From: Sesamum alatum
Lineage: Eukaryota; Streptophyta; Magnoliopsida; Lamiales; Pedaliaceae
NCBI GenBank assembly: GCA_034509735.1
Contig: JACGWO010000003.1
Location: forward strand, 9,362,001-9,426,000
Reading direction: 5' to 3'
Length of the DNA: 64,000 bases
The number at the start of each line of letters is the position of its first letter. The first letter of the stretch is position 1. The translations under genes and the position numbers were made by a program. Below are positions 1 through 10,736 of the stretch, one piece after another. Below the pieces are notes generated by a model. It ran no database searches. It had not been told where the DNA came from and saw only the letters and a program-made list of their open reading frames with translations.

Positions 1-943
1 TACCACTAAAGCTTGGTTTTTTCAAACGCAATTTTCCATGAAGGATATGGGCGAGGCTCCTACATCCTTGCATCAAGATTTTACAGGGATAGATCTAGAA
101 GGATGTTAGGAATGGCCCAGTCCTCGTGTATTGAGAAAAGTCTTGAAGAGATTCAAGATGGAGAACTCAAAACGAGGATTCCTTCCTATGAGGCATGGAT
201 TAAGTTATCCAAGAAGCAGTCTCCTAAGACTGATGAGGAGCTTAAAAGGATGTTGGACATCCTCTATGCTTCAGCCATAGGCAGCATACAGTGTGTTGTT
301 CAGTGCACTAGACCTGATGTGTCTTTTGCTCTGAGCGTAACAAGTCGATATCAGTCGTGTGCCGGGGAGGCACACTGGAGTGCAGTCAAGACTATCCTGA
401 AGTACCTGAAAAAGGACTAAGGACATGTTCTTGATCTACGGCGGTGGAGAGTTGATACTGGAAGGCTATAGCGACGCTAGCTTCCAGGCCGAGATGACGA
501 TGATGCCAAGTCTCAGTCTGTTATGTGTTCAGACTTAATGGTGGCGTGGTCGCTTGGAAGAGTTCCAAGCAGGCTAGCACGGCGGACTCCACCACAGAGT
601 CTGAATACATAGCAGCTTCGGAATCTGCTAAGGAGGCGGTTTGGATTAAGGGCTACATCAAGAGTTGGGTGTAGTACCTAGCATCGCTGAGCCAGTGGTT
701 ATCTTCTGCGATAACAACGGGGCCATAACGCAAAGCAAAGGAACCGAGATCTCATCACTGATCCAAGCATATTCGTAGACGCTACCATCTGCTCAGAGAG
801 ATGGTTAGCAGGGGTGACGTTGGATGGACCGAGTCAGCTCCGCATAAGACATAGCAAATCCACTTACTAAGCCCATGTCGCAAGTTGCCCACACTCAGCA
901 TCTGGATAAGATGGGTTTGGAGTCAATGGTGATTGGCTTTTAG
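1..943 (+). pseudogene. Ty1/copia pol 3' end (RT C-terminus and RNase H), decayed
   Basis: This is the end of a copia polyprotein that enters the window inside reverse transcriptase. It is colinear with the better-preserved pol at 44745-45670. The first part reads open to the stop at 418-420 and shows the connection segment KLSKKQSPKTDEEL and the block TSRYQSCAGEAHW. RNase H continues in shifted frames: GELILEGYSDAS near 450-482 and the STTESEYIAASE block near 590-625. Several small indels separate these pieces, so no functional protein can be made. The terminal stop at 941-943 lies just before a polypurine tract (about 944-957) and a 3' LTR, which identifies this as the 3' end of one element. 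The rest of the element lies outside the window. Confidence 0.9.
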
Positions 944-957
944 GTCAAGTGGGAGAT

Positions 958-3175
958 TGTTAGAATAGGTGACCAGAAAGCCAATAGGTTTGGCGATTTG
1001 TAACCTATCTGACAACTTGATGTAAATGTAATATTATTATGTGATAAATAAAATGAGTATTTGTCACTTCTGGTGCTTACTTTGTTGCACTCATTTCAGA
1101 TTTCTTAAAACACTGTTTAACTTATATCGCAACAAAGCCCACAGACCATGGGTTAACAACTCGTGCAGTTGGGCCACGCATTGGATGGTGGTCATGAACC
1201 AACTGATTAAGAGTTGGTCTGAAACATTCCAAGTCGAGGACCTTGAGACAGGGCATCGAGAGTCCTATTGAGACTTTCTTCAAGAGTCGTGTTCATTGGA
1301 TGAGTGTCGTGTTTCATCGGCGACAGGCGTGGGACGCCTACACGATCTTCATGGGTTGGTCGACTGGGGTCGAGCCGACTGGACAAACTCGCGGGGATCA
1401 TCATATGGAAGCCTTGGAGGCTTGGTCGGTATGATTGATTTTCCCCGATTCCGATAGTACGGGAGTAATCCTCAGACTTGATGGATCATGGCAGTCGCGT
1501 GCACATGACGGCTGTATCTTGGATCTGGCGAAGAGGTGATCATTTGTAAGATGATCATCATAAGCCTTGTCCAGTGGCAGTCGGAATGTGTAGCGAGGAC
1601 AATGGATTCCAAGAAGAGGATCTGTCCCCTGTCAGTATGTGACAGAGGTATCTCCTATGCACTCGGAGACACATTCATGCTGTTTGAAGCTATGGCCAAA
1701 GTGGTTGTCGAACAGGGAATGGTTTCCTGTGTCGACACAATGAAGCATACGTGGTCTCGAGTATAAGCATAGATGCTATCAAGGATGGGAACCGACGCCC
1801 AATTCATACCCTAGACTAAGGCCGAGAGACGAGTAGACGGAAGGATCGTACCCGTACGGAATTGGCGCCTAAATGTTTCACGCCAATTCACCTGGTCTCT
1901 AGTGCCATGGACCGTTGCTAGACGGCCACCCATGGTAACGGGCCCTTGTGGGACACGGGCCCAAGTTAGCTGAGGGTGAACCAAGGGTCACACACAAATC
2001 ACCGAGGAGGTGAGAGATCGACTTGGAGTCAATCTCGAAGGATAAATAAGTAATTGGATTACTTAAGGGAAAGTCCATTGCATGGACGGGCCGATATTGT
2101 ATCGGGCTTCCGTTTAATCGGTAAATTGGATTTTCGATTAAATATGGAAAGTTGAGACGTTAGATCTTTTAATTGGATTAAAAGATCAACGAGAATAATT
2201 TAAAAAAAGGACATTAATTGAATTTAATGTTAGGTTCATCGTAATTGGATTACGATAAAACCCGTCCATTTAAATTTTACCGAGAGGAGAAATAATTCCT
2301 ATTTTAGAATAGGAAGAATTGGACTTCTTCCTTAATTAAACATGGCCGAGATGCTCCCTTGGAGGAAGCAAAATCAGCCATGTTTCATGCTAGGTGGTAT
2401 GTTGACTTATCTCTTTTGGAAAGAGACAAATCAACTCCAATCAAGCTCTTCCCTTTTGGTATGATTTGATCATACCATAAATTTTGGTAGCTTGATTGAA
2501 AAATTGATGGTGATTGATTGGAATGAATCTAGACATCCTTGGATGAACCTAGACACATTCCAATAATCACATTAATTATATATATATATTAGATATACAA
2601 CACTAAGCATAAGTGATTCATTGTTCATCTTTTTCTAGGAAAAGAGAAGACAATTTTTGGATCCTCTCTCCTCTCTCTCAACTCTTGGCTTCTCTCCCTC
2701 TCTTACACTTGTGTTCTTCACTGATTTTGAATCAAGAAGAAGAACAAAGTAAGTTTAAGAGACCACTAATTTCATAGTGTTCTTCTCTTAAACCGATTCC
2801 TTCTTAAACCCGTTCTTTTTCTAGCAAGAAGAACGTGTGTTTCTTCGGTGTGTGTGGATCACCTTTGGAGAATCCATACGTTTGGATTTCGTGAGCATTC
2901 CGGAGAAGGAACAACGCAAGTAGCCGGGAGATACGCTAAACAATCGAATGGTAACGGTCTCCTTATGCTTTGATTGATTTATTGTATATACATCTATGCC
3001 CTATGTGTTTAAAATATATGTTATAATATTTACACATCCTACATCGAACGCCCGGTCGAGCACCCAAGGGTACACCCCTTGGGATTCGTTTATTTAAATT
3101 AGATTTAAATTTACGCACCACTTTTCTCGCTTTCTCACTTCCGCTCGCGCTCCCGGCGGATCCGCTTGTCCTTCA
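958..3175 (+). mobile_element. 3' LTR, copia family 3
   Basis: The LTR begins TGTTAGAATAGGTGACCAGA directly after the purine tract GGTCAAGTGGGAGAT and ends ...GCTTGTCCTTCA, giving TG...CA termini and about 2.2 kb. It contains the blocks shared by all LTRs in this window, such as the 'tctagtgccatggaccgttgctagacggccacc' region near 1900. A TA-rich stretch at 2576-2590 followed by a CT-rich tract (2660-2705) may be the promoter and transcript start, which is inference. The partner 5' LTR is not in the window, so target duplication cannot be checked. Confidence 0.85.
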
Positions 3176-3399
3176 GAGTGTAGGTTCAACCAGTGGGAGT
3201 TAGAGTCAAAGTAATATAGGACCAGTGCTCGAGGAGCTGAGAGAGATAGAGGGCAGAGCTAGGGCATAGGCACTGATAATGGAGATGGTAGCCATACTAG
3301 TGGAAGGAGTACAAAGGGAGCAGGAGCACAAGCAACTCAGGGACAGACCCCAAGCAAGAGTATATAACGTGACTAGGGGGAAGCCCCAACCTCAAATGA

Positions 3400-3510
3400 C
3401 GTGATATCAGGTACGATCTTATTATTTGATGTTGAGGCATATGTTTTTCATTGAACCTGGCTCTACGCTTTCATATATATCTTCAAAATTTGTATCTAAA
3501 AATACCTGGT
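3400..3510 (+). pseudogene. gypsy retropepsin remnant
   Basis: The frame around 3450-3492 reads IEPGSTLSYISSKFV, which matches the gypsy aspartic protease core (usually DPGSTHSF-like). The catalytic aspartate is replaced by glutamate, so the site would be dead even without the surrounding stops. Upstream, LFDVEAYVF fits the strand that precedes the active site. Confidence 0.65.
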
Positions 3511-4439
3511 GAGAATAGTCCTTTGGGATATAATTTTGATGGTTCATTTGCCCATTATGAGATGAGGTGTGATCATGAATAATGTTAGAAAAGGGATTAC
3601 TGAGGATTGGTGAATAAAGTAAATCACACTTACCTGTAGGTCACTGATAGTGATGAATTTTCTGTGATAGGAGTTGGTGATTGTAATCTTTAGGTGATGG
3701 AATTGGTAGCACAACATAATAGGCATTTTAGTTTGACTAGTATATTCCTAGACGCCAAGGGAACTGGTGATTGATATATCTTAGGCAAGCTAAGAAAACT
3801 AGTAGTGTTTGGGTGGGGAGACCAAGCAAGTAGTAGCTAAGAATTGTGTAATACATCAGCCATAAAAGGCACGACGATCTGATGTAGTACAGAAGGCATC
3901 TTGTAGCATGGCCATTATCTAGCCCATGCTGATTATAGATTTCCCTAAAAAGATGTAGGTCCCACACTGGAAGAAATGCCAATTTCTGTCTAGAGAGTTC
4001 CCTGATTAGTGTTCCCTGAAGTGAGTTTCTTCGCCTGATGAATCTTACCAAGTTTATGGACACCGCAGTATAGAGTCGGAAAGAGGTGGAGCTTTACTAT
4101 AGCAAACACTCTGCCTCAAGATTGCCCGTGTATGAGTTGAGGGCCGATTTCTAATTGCATTGATACGAATGACCCTCTAGTGGTGGAAGTTTGGTGAATA
4201 TATAAGAGTCTTAAGAAGCAAATAGAAAAGAAAATTGTTTGTACTTCAGAAAATGTATTGCCCAAATCTTCCCGGTTAGTTACCGTGAGACCACCAATAG
4301 TATGAGTGGGAATTACCGTCAAGACCCCATGTTATATTATTTGCGACAACCCAAGAAGGACACAGGTAGTATGAGAGTTGAAATTGTGGCATTGATTACC
4401 GCCAATTTGAATAGGGGAGGTGACAGTGAAGAATAGGAT

Positions 4440-4960
4440 AAATTCGTTTACCGAGCATCGATTTGAACTCTTGACCAGTTTGTAAGGGTCTACCATGATT
4501 CTCAAAATTCATGATTTGAAGGGTCGGGTAATATTGGGTTATTGCTGCAGTTTGAACGATGGAATAGCTGAGAGAAAGAGTTAGATTACCAAAATCAGGC
4601 TTTTCGGCTTACATCGGTTAGATGGTCTAAACTATGAGTTCTTGGTAATGCCATTGATGTAAAGAAATTGCAAATAACCGGATCGCTCTTTCTCTCTTTT
4701 CCCCCCTTCCCCCATAGACTTCATGGAATTACATGAGAGCGCATACATTTTGTTTGCGGCGGCGCGACCCAAGTGTAGCCTGCAGATTTCAGTGTTGTAG
4801 ATTGTTGTTTATACGATGACATCATTGGTGTGGGTACTTCGAGAAACATGGAGGAGCATGAACAACATCTTAAGGATAGTGTTACAAATTTTGAAAGATT
4901 AATAAGAGTTAGTTGTATGTTAAGTTAAGTTAAGTATGAATCTTTGGGTAAATCAGATTG
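4440..4960 (+). pseudogene. gypsy reverse transcriptase remnant
   Basis: Two segments support this. Near 4595-4655 the translation resembles the conserved block that reads YEFLVMPFG in active gypsy RT; here it is NYEFLVMPL. Near 4815-4875 there is DDIIGVGTSRNMEEHEQHLK, colinear with the YxDD active-site block followed by the EEHxxHL motif. Frameshifts and stops lie between them. Position and order agree with the protease upstream and RNase H downstream. Confidence 0.7.
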
Positions 4961-5269
4961 GTTTCTAGGGCATTGTGATCATCTGGTGATAGGGGTTATG
5001 GCGGCTGTTACCTTGCAAAGGTGAAATGCTATTGTGGAATTGCCTGACCTTTGATAGTTCAAGTTTCGACGTTTCTCTTGTTGGGGTTAGCTAATGTAGT
5101 GGGCTTACGCGCGTTTTGTTGAGATGGTGGATTTTCCAATAATTGCAGGTCCTATGACTAAAGTTATTATGGAAATGGGGGTAGCATAATCCACTAGGAT
5201 CTGAACCAGGCCACGTCAGCAGATTTGAATGAGCTACAAAAAAATAGATTGACATTCGGACTCTCTGGA

Positions 5270-5680
5270 TTTTTGGTATTTACCATCTAGTAATGCGGGT
5301 ACGTGGTGTATACAAGAATTGCATTCAACAACAAAGGGTTGGGTTTTGTATTGATGCAAAAATGGGAAAGGTCAATATGCTTATAGCATTCTCAGGGTCA
5401 GCTGAAGACTGCATGAGTGTGAAACCTTATCCGCACACACTGTTGGAGTTGCAGCAATTGTGTTATGCAATCTGAAGGTTTTGGAAGACACTATTTATAT
5501 GGCGAAAAAGTTCAGTATCTTCACGCGACACCATAAAAGCCTTGAAATATGATAGGTTTTAACGGAGAAGGAGTTGGAATTTGAGCACTAAGAGAGATGG
5601 ATAGAGCTGTTTAAAGGCATTATGAACTGCACTAGTGATTATCATAGACCAGGAAAGCAAAATGTCAGTAGTAGTTTCGG
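5270..5680 (+). pseudogene. gypsy RNase H remnant
   Basis: An open stretch at 5293-5475 (about 60 residues) includes RVGFCIDAKMGKV and YPHTLLELQQLCYAI, which align with the RNase H blocks around the second half of the domain (the E in the ELxxxxYAL motif is visible). After a stop, the frame continues with a remnant of the conserved 'W.hYL.G..F.i.TDhksL' block at 5475-5545 and, near 5630-5660, a piece resembling the 'yHPGK.NvvADALSR' linker. The catalytic D of the TDH block is lost. Confidence 0.65.
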
Positions 5681-6059
5681 CAGTTAAGTAAGAAAGAGTT
5701 CAAGAACCTTAGCTAGTTTTGGGGAGTCGATAGATATGTGACATTGTGATAAGTGGAATCAAAGATTTATCTAGAATAACGAAATTGGAGGGTTGATCAG
5801 ATAGCAGGTTTGTTGGCAAACTGGCTTTGCAGATTAAGCCAAGTACTTTTATGGATAAGATAAAATCAGGAGAGCACAGAGTGCAAAGATCTCTTTCCTT
5901 ATGAATGAGATTGTTGCCTAAAGATGAATGAAAACAGGGATACGTTAAAAGGAAGCGGCTAATTTTTTCATATGAGGGTTGGTGAGTGATGGATTGAGTG
6001 GAATGGGAGCGATGTGCGGACGAGTTCTGTTGTTTTGCTCCTGATGTGATGAAACGAGG

Positions 6060-6780
6060 CTTACGGGATGGAGATTATTGCAATAGCTTATAATGCATCA
6101 ATAATGCATATGCATCCTGTTACTATTATATAAAGATGTAAGCTGAGACATTAGACTCATTTTACTATTGGTTGAGCTGACAATGAAGAAGAAGAAAGAT
6201 GAAGTTTTTCTAGATATGTGCTATAAATTTATGGCTAAATGTATGACTTTCATAAGTAACAGGTAGAACATCAGGCGCCAGCAGTAAACTTCAACCTTTA
6301 TCTATACTAGAGTGGAAGTAGGAGAAGATCATTATGAATTTTATCGTAGGGTTGCCCCTATACACTTAGAAAGCATGACACTATTTGGGTAATTCTGGAT
6401 AGACTGATAGAATCAACTCACTTCTTTATGTACCTAAAGTGATTCTCTAGATAAGTTAGCTGAGTTGTATATTTCCGAAATTGTAAGACTGCATGTGTGC
6501 CTGTATGTATTATGTCGGATAGAGATCATTGATTTACCTCAACGTTTTGGGAAAACTTACAAAGGGCTTTAGGCACGAAATTGCATTTCAACACTGCATT
6601 CATCATTAGACAGATGGACAGTCAGAAAGAACGATTTAGACTCTAGAAAGATATGATGAGGGTGTTTGTACAAATGGAGTTTAAGGGTAATTGGGATATC
6701 ACCTTACCATTAATGGAGTTTGCGATAATAACAGTTTCACTCTAGCATTGTATGTCTCCATATGAAGCTTTATGGGAAAA
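6060..6780 (+). pseudogene. gypsy integrase core remnant
   Basis: Several integrase blocks appear in scattered frames. They include QVEHQAPA (linker after the HHCC finger) near 6260-6285, KHDTIWVILDRLIESTHF near 6373-6425 and YISEIVRLH near 6468-6495. These are followed by a degenerate DRD block and the region equivalent to 'FHPQTDGQSERT' near 6595-6630, with the glutamate context still visible. Order and spacing fit a D,D-35-E integrase. Many stops make it non-functional. Confidence 0.75.
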
Positions 6781-6989
6781 TGTTGAAGTCAGTATGTCGG
6801 GATTATTGAGGGCTTACGACAGCTAGAAAAATCCTGAATTGGTACAGGAAATAGTTTAAAAGATCCAACCATTAAAAAGTGTTTGAAAGTAGCCCGAATC
6901 ACCAGAAAAGTTATGTTAATAGACACAGGAGGAAATGGGATGTATGAAATTGGGAGAAGGTTTTCTGAAGGTATCACCATGGAAGGGAA

Positions 6990-7195
6990 TCTTGAGTTTG
7001 TTAAGCAGGGGAAGCTGAGTCCAAAGTATATTGGCCCGTATGAAATTTAATTGAAAGAATCAGACCACTAGCATATCGACTAGCAGTCCCAGCAAAATAT
7101 TCACAGATACATGATGTATTCGATGCTACCGGCAATATCGATCTGATCCTAGCCATTATATCCTGACACCTGAAGCCAAAAGTTCTAGCTATGTG
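6990..7195 (+). pseudogene. gypsy integrase C-terminal domain remnant
   Basis: The translation near 7009-7050 reads GKLSPKYIGPYEI, the well-conserved GPY/F module of gypsy integrase. After one indel it continues as PLAYRLAVPAKYSQIHDVF, matching the block that normally reads 'vAYrLaLP..l..vHdVFHvS'. A degenerate 'DPSHyIlTPE'-like remnant follows near 7140-7180. No chromodomain is seen. Confidence 0.75.
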
Positions 7196-7250
7196 ACTAT
7201 AGTCTTTTGTCGGTTTGCATTTCAAAATTCTTAGTAGTCTGAAACTCTTT

Positions 7251-8850
7251 TTTTGGAGTTATGTACATAAGTATACCTGTGGCTTAGTAGATATAATAAA
7301 CTTCTGACGACGTCTATCATTATTATATATATATATTACATGTTTATAATAGATGGTATTCATTTAACTGGAAATCTCTTATAAGACAGGTTATACGTAA
7401 GAGGGATGTAAACTAATGAATATACAGTGTAGTTATGTATGTCAAACTAGTGATCGTGATCAGGTTATTGGCAGTAGGTAAGGGGTGGGTTTTATTGGAC
7501 GAGTTGTTATCGTGAAGATCTGGCACAGTCAGCTTTTCTCTCTCAACGCTCCTGACACTTGCGGCCGTCGTTGTTCCTTAATTGCCACGATTAGGCTCTG
7601 ATAATAACCATAGAGTGAAGCTTCATGCACAACGCCGTCCGAAGGAGAGTTTGCCATCCCTACGGATTTAATGATTACTCACGTGAAAAACCGCCTGCCT
7701 CTGGCGGCCATCTCTTTGATTTACGACGCGGCCCGGTGAATTATACTCCAACCAAAGGCAAATACGTCTGCGCCTCCATTGACTCCCTAGGGGGCCTATT
7801 GATGTTCCCACACAATATCCGTATTTCAGGCAACCATCAAATCAACCGGAACGGTCAACTTGCCGTAGGTGGGCTGCCCGTGGTCTTATTTTTGAAGAAA
7901 TTTAGTTTTCCAAACGTCTTTGTGTTTGGTAATTTCTGTGTAGAATTTTGTGGTCCGAAGAAAAGATTACGACTAGTTTGTTTGAGTATAGATATAATAC
8001 TCAAAAAACCACCATGCGGGATTGATATTTCAGGGATATGAGGTGTTTCATACCCCTCTGGCACTTAGGCAAACCAGCAGAGATCATTGGAGTCAACATT
8101 CATTTCCCCAATACCTTTATAGATGTCTGGGTGCTGAAAAATGCGCTGTTTTTCCAAACTCTTAATTTTTTCATGTGACTTTGGGAAGGAATCATTTCCT
8201 TCTAGTAGTAGTATTTTGGCTATGCAACAGATTATAGAATGGATGTTGCGAAAACTGGGGCCACTTTCTGTCGGATTTGGCTTAATGCATGGCTTTCTTG
8301 GCCACACACTTTCTGACCATTTTCCCTAGTTTATTGTGCTTCTAAAGTCGGCTTCTATCAGTTGAAACTCCTTCTTGAAGGTGCATAGCGCGAAACTTGG
8401 ATTTACTTGCACATATTTTTTGTTTAGATGATGTTGATTGTGTCAGTGCAAATTTCCCATCCCACAACAAAGACTATCGGACCATGTTGCTTGCACTGAT
8501 TCCAAGAAATGGGTTCTTTCAGTTTGCAACACCTACAACTTGGTCAAAGCGGTTGAGGATATATCAAGTGCAAGTGTACGCAATGCTTGCTTCTCGGTTA
8601 GATTGAGTTGAAGACTTTCGTTGGTAGACAAAAGTGCTAATAAGATGAAGTTTTTTTTCTTTGACGATGTGTGGGCCCGACCAAGCTTTTCCTAACTGTG
8701 TGAAAACCGGAAGCTTCCCAGAGTTGGGGTTTCAAAATGGACTATCAAAGTGCTATTTGGACTGTGAGGGTGATAAACAGTCATCCTTGATTATGACTTT
8801 GGCTCAAACAGATGGTGTGCTCTCAGTGATTTACCTTGGGGTGTTGTTTT
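7251..8850. other. unassigned sequence between gypsy relic and LTR fragment
   Basis: I cannot assign this stretch. It contains an open frame of 138 codons (7625-8041, plus strand) that starts MHNAVRRRVCHPYGF; the first 260 bp are richer in G+C than the surroundings and the frame closes in AT-rich sequence. The rest is AT-rich with only short open frames on both strands. I see no LTR termini, primer site or retroelement motif. It may be remnant host DNA, part of a DNA transposon or a worn element. Confidence 0.4.
7625..8041 (+). CDS. open reading frame of unknown origin
   Basis: A 138-codon ATG-to-TGA frame. The first 88 or so residues are Arg/Gly/Pro-rich with no hydrophobic segment; the tail turns Phe/Leu/Lys-rich in AT-rich DNA, so the true coding part (if any) probably ends near 7890. 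No motif, signal peptide or repeat was recognised. It could be an exon fragment of a host gene or chance. Low confidence that it is translated. Confidence 0.2.
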   Translation: MHNAVRRRVCHPYGFNDYSREKPPASGGHLFDLRRGPVNYTPTKGKYVCASIDSLGGLLMFPHNIRISGNHQINRNGQLAVGGLPVVLFLKKFSFPNVFVFGNFCVEFCGPKKRLRLVCLSIDIILKKPPCGIDISGI

Positions 8851-9849
8851 CGTAAGCCTAGAAAAAGCATGTGGATCGGCCTGGGAGTAGCGCGAAATGC
8901 GGAAGCGCGGGATAAATAAAATTGCAAGAATTTAAAACATGCTATGAACAAGATAAATAAACCGTTCAAGGGGTGTTCTTGAACCTCCCGGGCATTCCGC
9001 CCACGTTTCAAGGAGACCTCTTAATTCGTACACGCAATCCGCCACGTATCTTGATCTTCGTGCTAGCGAAAGAACAAGTGTATGTTTATTGGAGAGGACG
9101 GATTGATCGGACGTTATTGATTAACGAGATCAACCCTCCTAAAGTTCAATTGTTAAACACAAAAGAACTTGAGAGTTTCTTGGAAGAGAAGGAAGAGATG
9201 TTCGGCCGAGAGAGAGAGAGAGAGGAGAGGCCGAAGTATGTGTATGTGTGTGTGCCTATCATTTTTCATCATCTTTTCCAAAGAGGACACTTAGGAGTAT
9301 TTATAGAGGAGGAATCTATTCCTCTTCTAATTCCACTCTTTGAAGACTCCTCCTTGATAGGATTTAACCTAGTCAATCTAGTCAACTACTAAGCATTCTT
9401 GGTCAAACCAATCTAGCCATTGATTCCTCTTCTTTAATCTCAACCATTGATTAATTTAATGGAATATTTAATCTCATTTAAATAATCCAACAGACAATAA
9501 ATAAATGTATCAAATATAAATATTTATACGCAAGCAAATTAAAATTAATTTTCAATAAATCTAATTTATTAGATAAATTCCTTTCATCTAATAAACGGAA
9601 TTAATTTCTTCCAAGAAAAGAAGGACTCGATTAAATCCAATTTAATCGTTCCATTTTCTCCAAATATTTAATAACCAATTAAATACGTTATGTGTGCGAA
9701 TTGTGTGTGACTCTTTAAGGTTCACCTTCAGCTAGACTTGGTTGGATTCCTAGAATCCTCCCGTCACCATGGTGTGGGCCGTCTAGCAACGGACCATGGC
9801 ACTAGAGACTAGGTGAATATGCGTGGGGATGAACATTTAGGCTCTATAG
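8851..9849 (-). mobile_element. antisense LTR fragment, copia family 4
   Basis: On the minus strand this matches the 3' half of the solo LTR at 30989-32791. The outer end reads CGTAAGCCTAG where an intact end would be TGTAAGCCTAG, so the terminal base has changed. Relative to that LTR it lacks about 150 bp near 8990-9000. It contains a (GA)n run at 9209-9224 and an antisense TATA-like box near 9296-9303. It stops at 9849 where the family 2 LTR begins, so the remaining part of this LTR is missing. Confidence 0.8.
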
Positions 9850-10736
9850 TGTTAGAATAGGTGACCAGAAAGTCAATGGTATTGGCTGTTCTGAGAACCA
9901 TTCGTCAATCTGTGAACAAGTAATATTATGTTAATGAATGTGGTAAGGTTCATAGGCATGAGTTTGTTGTACTTACTGCTTGCATCGTTACGATGTCACA
10001 ACAAACGCCCACAGACTGAAATAACATTTCGGGAAATTGGAACTTACGCTTGGAGGTAGGTTCATGAAATCAGTTTCGCCGAATCAGTCTGAAATACTCC
10101 AAGTCAAAGGAATCTCGAGACAGGGCATCGAGAATCCATTGAGACTTGCACTAAGCATCTGCTGTCGTGTTTCATCGACGGGTGACGAGGATCGTCTAAG
10201 CAGTGTTAGGGTCGGTCTGCTGGGAGCGGCCGACTGAGGTGACTCGCGGGAATCGTCATATAGAAGCTACTCGGGCTTGGTCGGTATGCTCGTATTCCCG
10301 GTTCCGATAGTACGGGATTAGTCCTCGGACTTGAGGATCACGGCAGTCCCCTACATACTAAGGCTGTATCTTGGATCTGGTGAAATTTGACCGATTATAT
10401 CACATGGTCATCATAAGCCTCGTCCAGTGCAGTCGGAGTATGTAAGAACGGTGAATCCAAGATAGGATCTGTCCCCTGTCAAAGGACATGAAAGAAAGAT
10501 CTCTATGCGCTCGAGATTGTTTAGACTCACAAAGGTCTATGGCCATAGCACTTGATGTAGTGGGAAAGGATTTCCTACGTCGAGTTAAACCTATCTCGAG
10601 CATTATGCATAGTTGCCTAGTCAACGATGGGAACCGACCCCTATACTAAAGGCCGGGAGACAGGCGACAGTAGGACCGTACCCGTACGTATCGAGCGTCG
10701 TCGGACCGCACCTGCGTATAACTCGGAGCCTAAATG
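9850..10736 (+). mobile_element. 5' LTR of outer family 2 element, first part
   Basis: Starts TGTTAGAATAGGTGACCAGA and is colinear with 28036-28918 of the partner 3' LTR. It stops at ...GCCTAAATG, where the nested element begins; the LTR resumes at 20990 with AAATGTTCACACC. It differs from its partner mainly by single-base gains and losses. Confidence 0.9.
10732..10736 (+). repeat. target site duplication AAATG (left copy)
   Basis: AAATG directly precedes the minus-strand element; the same five bases directly follow it at 20990-20994. In the uninterrupted partner LTR the site is a single AAATG (near 28913-28917). This fits a normal 5-bp copia integration. Confidence 0.93.

Larger units (their letters stand above)
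3176..7250 (+). mobile_element. Ty3/gypsy retrotransposon relic (internal region)
   Basis: A heavily mutated sense-strand gypsy interior. Recognisable pieces appear in the canonical gypsy order protease, RT, RNase H, integrase, each broken by stops and indels (see sub-features). The first part (3180-3400) has a remnant resembling the C-terminal end of gag, ARVYNVTRGKPQPQ near 3355-3398. No LTR of this element is recognised; the left side abuts the copia LTR ending at 3175 and the right side fades into unassigned sequence near 7250. Its decay is far beyond that of the copia elements, so it is one of the oldest identifiable layers here. Confidence 0.8.

Noticed and set aside
1041..1766. Short open frames inside the family 3 LTR
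   Set aside because: They sit in LTR sequence conserved as DNA between copies, with frames broken in homologous LTRs; no motif.
8097..8855. Short frames at 8141-8329, 8397-8606 and 8661-8855 as exons of a host gene
   Set aside because: No splice structure, codon bias or recognisable domain could be argued from the sequence; left as unassigned.
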